Positions 18,883-25,979 of a stretch of 64,000 nt of DNA are shown here, one piece after another. The number at the start of each line of letters is the position of its first letter. Within the stretch, counting starts at the first letter, position 1. This DNA comes from Streptomyces albofaciens JCM 4342 (lineage in GTDB: Bacteria; Actinomycetota; Actinomycetes; Streptomycetales; Streptomycetaceae), in NCBI RefSeq assembly GCF_008634025.1, contig NZ_PDCM01000002.1, positions 3,311,001-3,375,000 on the forward strand. Reading direction: 5' to 3'. The notes under the pieces are model-generated. The model was not told where the DNA came from. It saw nothing but the letters and a program-made list of their open reading frames with translations, and did no database searches. The position numbers and the translations under genes were made by a program.

Positions 18883-18942
18883 GCGCCCCGCTATCGCACC
18901 AGCCAGTGCACCCGCTAATGCACCCGCTAATGCACCGGCAGG
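18883..18942 (-). repeat. 12-bp tandem array through the GntR stop codon
   Basis: TGCACCCGCTAA occurs at 18907-18918 and 18919-18930, with variants GCGCCCCGCTAT (18883), CGCACCAGCCAG (18895) and TGCACCGGCAGG (18931-18942). The last units encode the C-terminus of the GntR regulator. Its TAG (CTA at 18927-18929) lies in the unit at 18919, and the stop is repeated in frame in the next unit. Looser 12-15-bp relatives continue left to about 18820. Confidence 0.88.
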
Positions 18943-19679
18943 TGATACGCGACCCGATGGCGGTCGGCGAGCGTGACGACGTCGGCGGTCTCCACCGGGC
19001 GGCCACCCGCGAAGTACGTACGCGAGATGACCAGCACCGCGTGGCCCGGCACCCCGCCCAGCGCCATGGCCTCCTCCGCCAGGCCCGGACGCGCGCCGAC
19101 CTCCTCGACGACGTTGTCCACGATCACGTCGATGGCCGCCATCCGCTCCACCACGCCGCGCCCGGCCAGCGGACCCTCCTCAGGCAGCATGACCGGGGTG
19201 CGTCCCGTCAGGTCCAGCGGCTCCCAGGAGGTCGAGAGCATGGACGGCTCACCCTCCGCGCGGAAGAGATAACGCGTGCGCATCACCCGGTCGCCCACCT
19301 GGATGCGCAGCCGGGACGCGACGACCGGGCCGGCCTCCTCCCGCTCGCTGCTGGACTCCCAGGTGCCCTTCACCCGCTCGTCGGCCTGCTCCTGCCGGAA
19401 CGGTGTGGCGCCCACGCCGGTGCGGTAGCCGGCGCGGGCGATGCGGCGCGGGACGGGCTGCTCTCGTACGTACGTCCCGGACCCGGAGCGGCCCTCCACC
19501 AGCCCCTCGGCCATCAGGACCTTGCGGGCCTCCAGGGCGACGGTGTCGGAGACGCCGTACTCCTCGCGGATGCGCGCCTGGGAGGGGAGGCGGGTGTGCG
19601 GGGGCAGCACACCTTCGACGATCTTCTGGCGCAGGTCGCCGGCGACGCGGAGGTACGCGGGCTGCTCACCGAAAGGCAC
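18927..19679 (-). CDS. GntR/HutC-family transcriptional regulator with UTRA domain
   Basis: A 250-aa regulator starting at GTG 19679, with GGGAGGGG 3-4 nt upstream. The winged helix is at residues 1-70 (YLRVAGDLRQKIVEGVLPPH, LPSQARIREEYGVSDTVALE, RSGSGTYVRE). The UTRA ligand-binding domain is at 90-245 (DRVMRTRYLF, LSTSWEPLDLTG, AVLVISRTYFAGGRPVE, ADRHRVAYHL). Relatives in Streptomyces (DasR, HutC types) sense sugars or amino acid derivatives, but the ligand here is unknown. It is transcribed divergently from the PIG-L deacetylase, a common arrangement for a regulator and its target. The C-terminal codons are part of a 12-bp repeat array. Confidence 0.92.
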   Translation of the reverse strand: MPFGEQPAYLRVAGDLRQKIVEGVLPPHTRLPSQARIREEYGVSDTVALEARKVLMAEGLVEGRSGSGTYVREQPVPRRIARAGYRTGVGATPFRQEQADERVKGTWESSSEREEAGPVVASRLRIQVGDRVMRTRYLFRAEGEPSMLSTSWEPLDLTGRTPVMLPEEGPLAGRGVVERMAAIDVIVDNVVEEVGARPGLAEEAMALGGVPGHAVLVISRTYFAGGRPVETADVVTLADRHRVAYHLPVH

Positions 19680-19756
19680 ATGCCCCTCCCAACAGCTTGA
19701 CAGTCAGCAACAGCGTGGCAACCGCGCGTTGTTGACCGCAAGCCTGGGCCAGTAAT

Positions 19757-19816
19757 TCACTCGAAGTGATGAAGCCCAGCTCAACCAAGGTGCCGATCAT
19801 CGAAGTTGGCCACTTC
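19757..19816. promoter_or_regulatory. Two inverted repeats between the GntR gene and the PIG-L gene
   Basis: TCACT-CGA-AGTGA at 19757-19769 and GAAGT-TGGCC-ACTTC at 19802-19816. Both sit in the 270-bp divergent region and share a GAAGTG/CACTTC core. They are candidate operators for the adjacent GntR protein, but they do not show the GT-N-TA-N-AC pattern classic for HutC regulators. Confidence 0.4.
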
Positions 19817-19950
19817 AAGACGCGCTTTCCCGGCGGCCCGGCGCGGCCGTACGTTTCGTGCGAAAGTCGGTACGACACGTCGGCCGACAGCCCGGTACGA
19901 CACGCCCTGCGCGCCGATCGGCGCCCGAGCGGTACGGGAAGGAGCCCACC

Positions 19951-20730
19951 GTGCCCGACGACACCCACAGCGGCACCGAACTGCCCTCCGCTCCTCCCCT
20001 CTCCCCCATGCCGGAGGACTGGCAGCGCGCCCTCGCCGTCGTCGCGCACCCCGACGACCTCGAATACGGCGCGGCCGCCGCCGTCGCCGAGTGGACGGCG
20101 GCCGGCCGCGAGATCACGTACCTCCTGGTCACGCGCGGTGAGGCGGGGATCGACGGCCTCGGCCCCCAGGAGTGCGCCACGATCCGCGAGGCGGAGCAGC
20201 GGGCGAGCGCCGCCGTGGTCGGCGTACGGACGGTGGAGTTCCTGGACGGGCACCAGGACGGCGTCATCGAGGCCGGGCTGCCGCTGCGGCGCGACCTGTC
20301 GGCCGCCATCCGCCGGTACCGCCCGGAACTGCTGATCACCCTCAACCACCACGACACCTGGGGCGAGGTCGCCTGGAACACCCCCGACCACCGGGTGGTG
20401 GGCCGCGCCGCCCTGGACGCGGCGGGCGACGCCGGCAACCGCTGGATCTTCCCCGATCTGACATCCGAACCCGGTCTCTCCCCCTGGGACGGCGTCCGGT
20501 GGGTGGCGGTGGCCGGGTCCCCGTACCCCACCCACGCGAAGGAGGTCGGCCCCGGTATCGAGCGGGCCGTCGCCTCCCTGGCCGAGCACCGCGCGTACAT
20601 CACCGGCCTGGAAGGCGCCGGCCAGGACCCGGCCGCCTACGCCCGCGGCTTCCTCGAACCCATGCTGCGCCAGGCAGGCGACCAGTACCGCGGCACCCCC
20701 GCCACCCTTTTCCAGCTCTACCCCCGCTAA
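19951..20730 (+). CDS. PIG-L family deacetylase (LmbE-like)
   Basis: Zinc-dependent N-acetylglucosamine-type deacetylase fold, 259 aa from GTG 19951 with AAGGAG 7 nt upstream. The metal motif is LAVVAHPDDLEYG (HPDD). The downstream metal-binding histidine is in the NTPDHRVVGRAAL region, and NHHDTWGEVAWN lies before it. In this family substrates range from mycothiol precursors and bacillithiol to natural-product sugars, and small free-standing members in Streptomyces are usually unassigned. It is divergent from the GntR regulator, suggesting regulation by it. Its stop shares 4 bp (CTAA) with the convergent hydrolase gene. Confidence 0.9.
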   Translation: MPDDTHSGTELPSAPPLSPMPEDWQRALAVVAHPDDLEYGAAAAVAEWTAAGREITYLLVTRGEAGIDGLGPQECATIREAEQRASAAVVGVRTVEFLDGHQDGVIEAGLPLRRDLSAAIRRYRPELLITLNHHDTWGEVAWNTPDHRVVGRAALDAAGDAGNRWIFPDLTSEPGLSPWDGVRWVAVAGSPYPTHAKEVGPGIERAVASLAEHRAYITGLEGAGQDPAAYARGFLEPMLRQAGDQYRGTPATLFQLYPR

Positions 20731-21689
20731 GACCGGGCCTTCCACTCCCCCGCCCCCACACGCCGGACAAAATCCGCCACCAAACCAGCGACCTCCCGCG
20801 GCCGCTGCAGCAACATCGCATGCGTGGCGTCCACCCCCACCACCTCGACCCACCTCTCGCTACGCGCCAACTCGTCCAAATCGGCGTGCAACCCCTTCAC
20901 ATACGCCGCCATCAATTCATCCACCCAAGGCATACCGGGCGTAGAGGGATTGGGCCGCAACGCCCGCGCGATCAACAAAGGCCGCCGCACCCGCCGATAA
21001 AGCCCGAACAAATCAATCCCCGCCATGGCCTCCTGCATCCCGAGCCCCGCCACCCGCTCAGGCCGCAGATAAACCTCCCCCTCCGCATTCCACACAGTTC
21101 CCCGCCGCACCCCCGCCTCCAACACCCCAGCCGATATACCCAACTCTTCCGCCATAGCAGCGTTATAGGCCAACACGCCCTCCAGCCCACCTCCCGGCAA
21201 GGGCCGCCCCATCGCCGCCTCAGCAATTTCCCGAGCTTCCGCCAACCGCCGCACCACATACGCCCTCTCCAACCCCACATACTGCTCGGGCCGCCCCATC
21301 CCGTGCCCATCCAGGTTCACCGCACCAGGCGTCCCGTCCAGCTCCTCCAAGCAACAAGCCGCGACCATCCCACCCAACGAGTGCCCCACCACCACGGCAT
21401 CCGCAATCCCGAACCTCTCCAACACGGCCGCCACATCCGCGACCGCCGCCTCAAACGTCCAAGGCCGTTCCCCACCCCCGGACTTCCCATGCCCCCGCAA
21501 GTCCATGGCCACCACCCGATGCCCCTCAGCCACCAGCAGCGGCGCCACAAGCTCCCAATCCACCAGGTTCCGCCCGGCCCCGTGCAGAAGAAGCAGGGGC
21601 ACCCCGTCCCCACCGTGATCCCGCACAGCGATCTCCACACCGTCCGGCGCGGCAACCCGAATGTCCTCAACGTCATGCGCAGCAGTCAT
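20727..21689 (-). CDS. Alpha/beta hydrolase, codon usage atypical
   Basis: A 320-residue cytoplasmic alpha/beta hydrolase: oxyanion-hole motif LLLLHGAGRN, Asp-containing strand MDLRGHGKSGG, nucleophile elbow VVVGHSLGGM, and a late histidine in VDATHAMLL completing the triad. No lid-specific motif identifies the substrate (esterase, lipase, haloperoxidase or epoxide hydrolase-like all remain open). ATG 21689 has TAGCGT 6 nt upstream and no ribosome site, so it is likely leaderless. Leucine is mostly TTG, and GAT, TAT and CCT are frequent. This is very unlike the neighbouring genes and suggests recent acquisition. It overlaps the end of the PIG-L gene by 4 bp. Confidence 0.9.
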   Translation of the reverse strand: MTAAHDVEDIRVAAPDGVEIAVRDHGGDGVPLLLLHGAGRNLVDWELVAPLLVAEGHRVVAMDLRGHGKSGGGERPWTFEAAVADVAAVLERFGIADAVVVGHSLGGMVAACCLEELDGTPGAVNLDGHGMGRPEQYVGLERAYVVRRLAEAREIAEAAMGRPLPGGGLEGVLAYNAAMAEELGISAGVLEAGVRRGTVWNAEGEVYLRPERVAGLGMQEAMAGIDLFGLYRRVRRPLLIARALRPNPSTPGMPWVDELMAAYVKGLHADLDELARSERWVEVVGVDATHAMLLQRPREVAGLVADFVRRVGAGEWKARS

Positions 21690-21814
21690 GCCCCCACGCT
21701 AGGCCGCCGAAAACCTCCCAAGATCATCCGCAAGAACGTAGATTTCCGGCCCCCGCGCGGCCCATAATGGATCTACCGCACCCGGCGAACCGCACCATGC
21801 CGGGACGTCCCGCG

Positions 21815-22210
21815 TCAGCTCTGCCCAGTGACCTGGGGTACGACAACGGCAGCGACCGCGGAAACCAGCCCGCCGACAGCGATCACCCCGGCGAACTTCT
21901 CCTTGGCGTTGGGAAAGACTGCTTGCGTGAGATCGCCAGCTTTGCTGCGCAAGACGATCAGTTTCATCTTCTGCCACCTGTGCTGACGAAGTTCGCACCC
22001 CATGAGGATGCCCGCAGCATTTTTCCGGCAGTACGTTTTCCCGTCACGATTCACAGCACCACACCATGTCGGAACCTGAAACAGCGCAAAGGCGCTGACG
22101 GCCAACGACAGAATGATGATGAGCAGCCCGGACCCACCATTACCCCAGGCAGCAACCAAGACACCGGCGGCTACATAACCCCAGTACGCACGAATCCCCC
22201 TCATATTCAC
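21815..22210 (-). CDS. Small two-helix membrane protein, function unknown
   Basis: A 131-residue protein. An N-terminal hydrophobic hairpin (WGYVAAGVLVAAWGNGGSG, then LLIIILSLAVSAFALFQVPT) precedes a cysteine-bearing stretch (WCGAVNRDGKTYCRKNAAG, ILMGCELRQHRWQKMKL). The stretch has the spacing of a small zinc-ribbon-like knuckle. A C-terminal hydrophobic segment (FAGVIAVGGLVSAVAAVVV) follows. GTG 22210 was chosen, with GAGGG 9 nt upstream; ATG 22204 and ATG 22228 are alternatives. I recall similar Streptomyces hypothetical proteins with the WCGAVNRDG...CRKNA motif but no assigned role. Third-position GC is low, as in the adjacent hydrolase. Confidence 0.65.
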   Translation of the reverse strand: MNMRGIRAYWGYVAAGVLVAAWGNGGSGLLIIILSLAVSAFALFQVPTWCGAVNRDGKTYCRKNAAGILMGCELRQHRWQKMKLIVLRSKAGDLTQAVFPNAKEKFAGVIAVGGLVSAVAAVVVPQVTGQS

Positions 22211-22329
22211 GAAATATACCCTCGGCATTTCCCCTTGAACAGGGCGCACGCAATCCGGCACGCGAGCCGTTGTGCGCCGGGCTCGTGACCTGAATTCCAC
22301 GCCGGCATTGCCACGGTGCAGCCGGGTAC

Positions 22330-22500
22330 CATCACTCCCGGCACAGCCGTCTCATCGCCGCCCTGCCCACCGCGCTCATGGCGCAGGCACCGACCGACTT
22401 CGAGGTCGAGCGGAAAATGACCATCCGGCTCAACGACCGATCAGCCTCGCCCTGGACGGTCTCGTCCCGGCTCAGCGCCGCGGCTGAAGAAGAGCACGCC
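22330..22500 (+). pseudogene. Possible coding remnant upstream of ychF terminator
   Basis: From about 22342 the frame containing RLIAALPTALMAQAPTDFEV and ERKMTIRLNDRSASPWTV keeps GC-rich third positions and amphipathic character. It has no good start with a ribosome site and runs into the ychF terminator and gene end. It may be the 3' fragment of a lost gene. No family was recognised. The rest of the 22211-22559 gap shows an AT-richer promoter zone for the membrane protein (22215-22260). Confidence 0.25.
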
Positions 22501-22501
22501 A

Positions 22502-22530
22502 AAGGGCCGGTCCCGAAGGAGCCGGCCCTT
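22502..22530 (-). terminator. ychF terminator hairpin
   Basis: AAGGGCCGG (22502-22510) pairs with CCGGCCCTT (22522-22530). The stem is 9 bp with an 11-nt loop, 30 bp past the ychF stop. Confidence 0.8.
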
Positions 22531-22559
22531 GCAAACGCGAGAGAAGCTGAAGCGTCCGG

Positions 22560-23648
22560 TCAGACGTTGAAGCGGAACTCCACCACATCCCCGTCCTGCA
22601 TCACATAATCCTTGCCCTCCATGCGCGCCTTTCCGGCAGCGCGGGCTTCGGCTACGGAGCCCGTTTCGACGAGGTCGTCGAAGGAGATCACCTCGGCCTT
22701 GATGAAGCCCTTCTGGAAATCGGTGTGAATCACACCCGCCGCCTCAGGCGCCGTCGCGCCCTTCTTGATGGTCCAGGCTCGGGTTTCCTTGGGGCCGGCG
22801 GTGAGGTAGGTCTGGAGGCCGAGGGTGTTGAAGCCTACGTGGGCGAGGGTGGCGAGGCCGGGTTCTTCCTGGCCTACGGACTGGAGGAGTTCGAGGGCTT
22901 CGGACTCGTCGAGTTCGGCCAGGTCGGCTTCCAGCTTGGCGTTCAGGAAGATGGCTTCGGCGGGGGCGACGAGGGCGCGCTGCTCGTTCCTGAAGTCCTC
23001 GTCGGTCAGCTCGTCCTCGTCGACGTTGAAGACGTAGAGGAAGGGCTTGGTGGTGAGGAGGTGGAGGTCGTGCAGGAGCTCGGAGTTCTCGGCGCCCTGG
23101 ACGATGCCGGCGGAGAAGAGGGTGCGGCCCTCCTCCAGGATGGCCTTGGCCTCCTCGACCGCCTTGACCTTCGGGGCCACGTCCTTCTTGATGCGCGACT
23201 CCTTCTGGAGGCGCGGCAGTACCTTCTCGATGGTCTGGAGGTCGGCGAGGATCAGCTCGGTGTTGATGGTCTCGATGTCGTCCTTGGGCGAGACCTTGCC
23301 GTCGACGTGGACGACGTTCTCGTCCTTGAAGGCGCGGATGACCTGGCAGATCGCGTCGGACTCGCGGATGTTCGCCAGGAACTTGTTGCCCAGGCCCTCG
23401 CCCTCGGAGGCGCCGCGGACGATGCCGGCGATGTCGACGAAGTCGACGGTGGCCGGGAGGATCTTCTGCGAGCCGAAGATCTCGGCCAGCTTGGCCAGCC
23501 GCGGGTCGGGGACGCCGACGACGCCGACGTTGGGCTCGATGGTGGCGAACGGGTAGTTGGCCGCCAGCACGTCGTTCTTGGTCAGGGCGTTGAACATGGT
23601 CGACTTGCCGACATTCGGCAGACCGACGATTCCGATCGTGAGCGACAC
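22560..23648 (-). CDS. ychF: Redox-regulated ATPase/GTPase YchF (Obg-like)
   Basis: Universally conserved P-loop protein of the OLA1/YchF group, which hydrolyses ATP in preference to GTP and associates with ribosomes. The protein is 362 aa, standard length. GLPNVGKSTMFNALTK is the P-loop. PFATIEPNVGVV is switch I, and VDFVDIAGIVRGASEGEGLG is switch II. The NVDEDEL region replaces the canonical NKxD, as in the ATP-preferring members. The C-terminal TGS domain is present (TYLTAGPKETRAWTIKKG, HTDFQKGFIKAEVI). GTG 23648 was chosen, with GGGAAG 7 nt upstream and VSLTIGIVGLPN as the usual N-terminus. Confidence 0.97.
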   Translation of the reverse strand: MSLTIGIVGLPNVGKSTMFNALTKNDVLAANYPFATIEPNVGVVGVPDPRLAKLAEIFGSQKILPATVDFVDIAGIVRGASEGEGLGNKFLANIRESDAICQVIRAFKDENVVHVDGKVSPKDDIETINTELILADLQTIEKVLPRLQKESRIKKDVAPKVKAVEEAKAILEEGRTLFSAGIVQGAENSELLHDLHLLTTKPFLYVFNVDEDELTDEDFRNEQRALVAPAEAIFLNAKLEADLAELDESEALELLQSVGQEEPGLATLAHVGFNTLGLQTYLTAGPKETRAWTIKKGATAPEAAGVIHTDFQKGFIKAEVISFDDLVETGSVAEARAAGKARMEGKDYVMQDGDVVEFRFNV

Positions 23649-23790
23649 GGTGGCGACTTCCCGGAGAGGATGCGAGTGGACTGGGCGACGGTGCGTACGG
23701 CCCGCTGCGGGGCCGGGGCGGCCGTAAGGGGTGCGGTCCATGGAGGACCGGTCGTCCAGTCTACGGGGCGGGGGAAGGGCCCCGGGTGGG

Positions 23791-24022
23791 CGGTGGAGGT
23801 GCGGGCGTCGTGCGGGGTAGGGGCATGCCCCGGGCGGTGCGGGTACTGGGCGGTCATGCGGGGCGGAGGCACATCCCGGGCGGTGGAGGTACCAGGCGGT
23901 CGTACGGGCGGTCATACGGGACGGGCACGCCCCCGGCCGTGGAGGTACGGGCGGTCATACGGGACGGGCACGCCCCCGGCCGTGGAGGTACGGGCGGTCG
24001 TACAGGGCGGGGGCACGCCCCG
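23791..24022 (+). repeat. 43-46-bp tandem array (about 5 copies)
   Basis: Copies begin at 23791, 23835, 23881, 23937 and 23980. A typical unit starts GTGGAGGTACGGGCGGTCAT and contains ACGGGACGGGCACGCCCCC. The third copy carries an extra internal duplication of CGTACGGGCGGTC. Copies four and five are nearly identical over 40 bp. Confidence 0.85.
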
Positions 24023-24148
24023 GTCACGGCGGCGCAAGGCCTCCTTCGCGTACGTTGCGTCACACCCATCAGGTGATTTGTACGCCGAATGGTCCGGTCA
24101 GGTCAGTCGAAACGCGTGTCCTGTAACCGATTAATCCCACTTGGCGGC

Positions 24149-24154
24149 CTACCG
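24149..24154 (+). promoter_or_regulatory. Candidate -10 box for leaderless DUF6542 transcript
   Basis: TACCGT (TANNNT) ends 7 nt before GTG 24162, and there is no Shine-Dalgarno sequence. This suggests that transcription starts at or next to the start codon. Confidence 0.45.
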
Positions 24155-24161
24155 TTGCCGA

Positions 24162-25082
24162 GTGGAGCAACACAGAGCGCGCAGCCCTCAGCACAGTCCG
24201 CCCCGGACCGTTCGTCCGGCAGCGGGCCAGGACGCACGGCTTCCCCGTCCCGCGGAGGCCGTGCCGCCGAACGCTCCGGACGCCCGGGGCGCGGCGAACA
24301 CCCCGGGTGCCCCGCGGGCCCCGGGCGGACCGGGTGCCCCACGTGCGCCGGGCGCGGCGGGGCCCGGCGGCGAGACCTCGACCGTCTATCGCGTGCGGGC
24401 CCGCCGGCGCGGCCCGCTGGCGCCGCTGGCTTCGGCCGCCGCGCGGCTGCCCTCGCCCCGGCTCACCGGCCTGGGCTGCGGCCTGCTCGGCACCCTCGTC
24501 CTGTTCGCCTTCGCCTTCTTCGACCAGTTGCTGTTCGACGGCGCGCCGACGGCGTACGGGGTCTGCTTCGTCCTGGTGAGCGTGTGCGCCGGGCTGTGGG
24601 TACGGCCGTACGACCTGATCACGGCGCCGATCGCGCTGCCGATCATGTTCACCCTCGGCACCGTGCCGATCAGCCACCACACGGGCGGGTTCGCCGGGCT
24701 GCTGATGGGCGTCTTCACGGTGCTGGCGACACAGGCGGGCTGGCTGTTCACGGGGACGCTGGTCTGCGCGCTGATCGTCGCCGTACGGAAGGCGGCGGCC
24801 ATCGCGCGGCGGCAGGCCGAGCGGCAGGCGCAGCGACAGGTGGCGCGGGCGCAGAGCCGGGAGTCCGGGAAGGGCAAGGGCGCGAGCGGCGCGGCCGGGA
24901 AGCCCCCCGGCCAGACGTCGGGCCCGGTGTCCGGGCGATGGCAGCGGAGGCGCGGGCAGGTGGACGAGGGGCCGGGCCCAGGGCAGCGGCCGGGGCTGGC
25001 CCAGGGGTCGCACCACCCCCGCAGCCCCGGGCCACGGGCGGGCCAGGTCAGGGATCGGCCGGCCAGCCGACCTGCGACGTAG
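24162..25082 (+). CDS. DUF6542-type membrane protein
   Basis: A 306-aa protein with a Pro/Ala/Gly-rich N-terminus (about 75 residues). It then has four hydrophobic helices: LTGLGCGLLGTLVLFAFAFF, AYGVCFVLVSVCAGLWV, ITAPIALPIMFTLGTVPI and GLLMGVFTVLATQAGWLF with GTLVCALIVAV. A Gln/Arg-rich cytoplasmic tail follows. This matches the actinobacterial DUF6542 proteins found next to ychF. Function is unknown. GTG 24162 (MEQHRARSP) was preferred over TTG 24141 because a TANNNT box stands 7 nt upstream. Its TAG lies in a run of GTAGA hexamers, and the last 35 bp overlap the convergent ppgK. Confidence 0.8.
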   Translation: MEQHRARSPQHSPPRTVRPAAGQDARLPRPAEAVPPNAPDARGAANTPGAPRAPGGPGAPRAPGAAGPGGETSTVYRVRARRRGPLAPLASAAARLPSPRLTGLGCGLLGTLVLFAFAFFDQLLFDGAPTAYGVCFVLVSVCAGLWVRPYDLITAPIALPIMFTLGTVPISHHTGGFAGLLMGVFTVLATQAGWLFTGTLVCALIVAVRKAAAIARRQAERQAQRQVARAQSRESGKGKGASGAAGKPPGQTSGPVSGRWQRRRGQVDEGPGPGQRPGLAQGSHHPRSPGPRAGQVRDRPASRPAT

Positions 25083-25950
25083 ACGTAGAGGTAGAGGTAG
25101 AGCCGTCGGGGGGAGGGGACGAGGACGAGGACGAGGCGGGGGTGGCCAGGGGGCCCGCTGACGCGCCGGCGCCGGCCGGGGCCGCCGCACCGTCCCGGCT
25201 CGCGCCCCCGGCCGCCATCGCCGCGCCCACGATGCCCGCGTTGTTCTGGAGCTGCGCGGGCACGATCTCCGCCCGGATGCCCTCGATCAGCGGCAGGAAC
25301 TTCGCCGCCTTGCGGCTGACGCCGCCGCCGATCACGAACAGCCGGGGCGAGAAGAGCATCTCCACGTGGGCGAGGTATTTCTGCACGCGGTGCGCCCACT
25401 CCTGCCAGCTCAGGTCCTCGTCGTCCTTGACCTTGGTGGACGCCCGCTTCTCGGCGTCGTGGCCGTGCAGCTCCAGGTGGCCCAGCTCGGTGTTGGGGAC
25501 CAGTTCGCCGTCGGTGAAGACGGCGCTGCCGATGCCGGTGCCGAAGGTGAGCACGATGACCGTGCCGCGGCGGCCCCGGCCCGCGCCGAAGCGCATCTCG
25601 GCCACGCCCGCCGCGTCCGCGTCGTTGAGGACGGTGACCGGGCAGCCGCCGGTCCCGTCACCGAGGCGGCCGGCCAGCAGCGCGGCGGCGTTCCGGTCGA
25701 TCCATCCCTTGTCGACGTTGGCCGCCGTACGGGTGACGCCGTCGGTCACCACGCCGGGGAACGTCGCGCCGACCGGCCCCGACCAGCCGAAATGGTCCAC
25801 GACCTGCTTGACGCAGTCCGCGACCGCGTCCGGGGTGGCCGGATGCGGGGTCAGCACCTTGAACCGCTCGTCCGCCAGGTCGCCGCGCTCCAGGTCGACC
25901 GGAGCGCCCTTGATGCCCGACCCGCCGATGTCCACACCAAAGACCTTCAT
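25048..25950 (-). CDS. ppgK: Polyphosphate glucokinase (ROK family)
   Basis: Phosphorylates glucose using inorganic polyphosphate or ATP, feeding glycolysis. The protein is 300 aa; the catalytic part is about 250 and ends near GIVGAAMAAGG. Motifs: VFGVDIGGSGIKGAPVDL (phosphate loop), VGATFPGVVTDGV, VTVLNDADAAGVAEM, VIVLTFGTGIGSAVFTDG, ELGHLELHGHDAEKRASTK and LFVIGGGVSRKA. The C-terminal 50 residues are a Ser/Ala/Pro/Thr tail. The last part, STSTSTSTSQ, is encoded by a hexamer repeat that also carries the stop of the opposite gene. ATG 25950 has TAGCCT 6 nt upstream and no ribosome site, suggesting a leaderless transcript. Confidence 0.93.
   Translation of the reverse strand: MKVFGVDIGGSGIKGAPVDLERGDLADERFKVLTPHPATPDAVADCVKQVVDHFGWSGPVGATFPGVVTDGVTRTAANVDKGWIDRNAAALLAGRLGDGTGGCPVTVLNDADAAGVAEMRFGAGRGRRGTVIVLTFGTGIGSAVFTDGELVPNTELGHLELHGHDAEKRASTKVKDDEDLSWQEWAHRVQKYLAHVEMLFSPRLFVIGGGVSRKAAKFLPLIEGIRAEIVPAQLQNNAGIVGAAMAAGGASRDGAAAPAGAGASAGPLATPASSSSSSPPPDGSTSTSTSTSQVGWPADP
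25078..25101 (+). repeat. Hexamer repeat at two overlapping gene ends
   Basis: CGTAGA CGTAGA GGTAGA GGTAGA, four 6-bp units. The TAG of the first unit (25080-25082) is the DUF6542 stop codon. On the other strand the repeat encodes the Ser-Thr tail of PpgK. A second short repeat, GACGAG, follows at about 25119-25136. Confidence 0.9.
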
Positions 25951-25968
25951 GCCTAGAGGCTAGGCATG
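25948..25968. promoter_or_regulatory. Perfect 9-bp palindrome over the ppgK start and -10 region
   Basis: CATGCCTAG (25948-25956), AGG, CTAGGCATG (25960-25968). It includes the ppgK ATG and the proposed -10 box TAGCCT, and lies 12 bp from the ispH stop. It could be an operator, or a structure at the 5' end of a leaderless mRNA. Confidence 0.55.
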
Positions 25969-25979
25969 AACCGGTGGGT

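Larger units (their letters stand above)
18061..18926. other. 866-bp minisatellite-rich intergenic region
   Basis: No supported gene. It consists of an AT-richer promoter side near the permease (18061-18320) and then three repeat blocks given separately: 24-bp units at 18444-18491, 29-bp units at 18611-18813 and 12-bp units at 18883-18942. The reading frames across it encode Gly/Trp/Ala or Arg/Pro low-complexity strings only. Confidence 0.8.
23649..24161. other. 513-bp intergenic region between ychF and the DUF6542 gene
   Basis: This divergent gap is filled largely by a 43-46-bp tandem array (separate entry). An AT-richer end (24050-24140) contains the likely promoter of the DUF6542 gene. 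No gene was seen. Confidence 0.7.

Noticed and set aside
22378..22608. 76-codon frame upstream of and overlapping the ychF end as an active gene
   Set aside because: No ribosome site; it runs through the ychF terminator and into ychF. At most a remnant, listed with low confidence.
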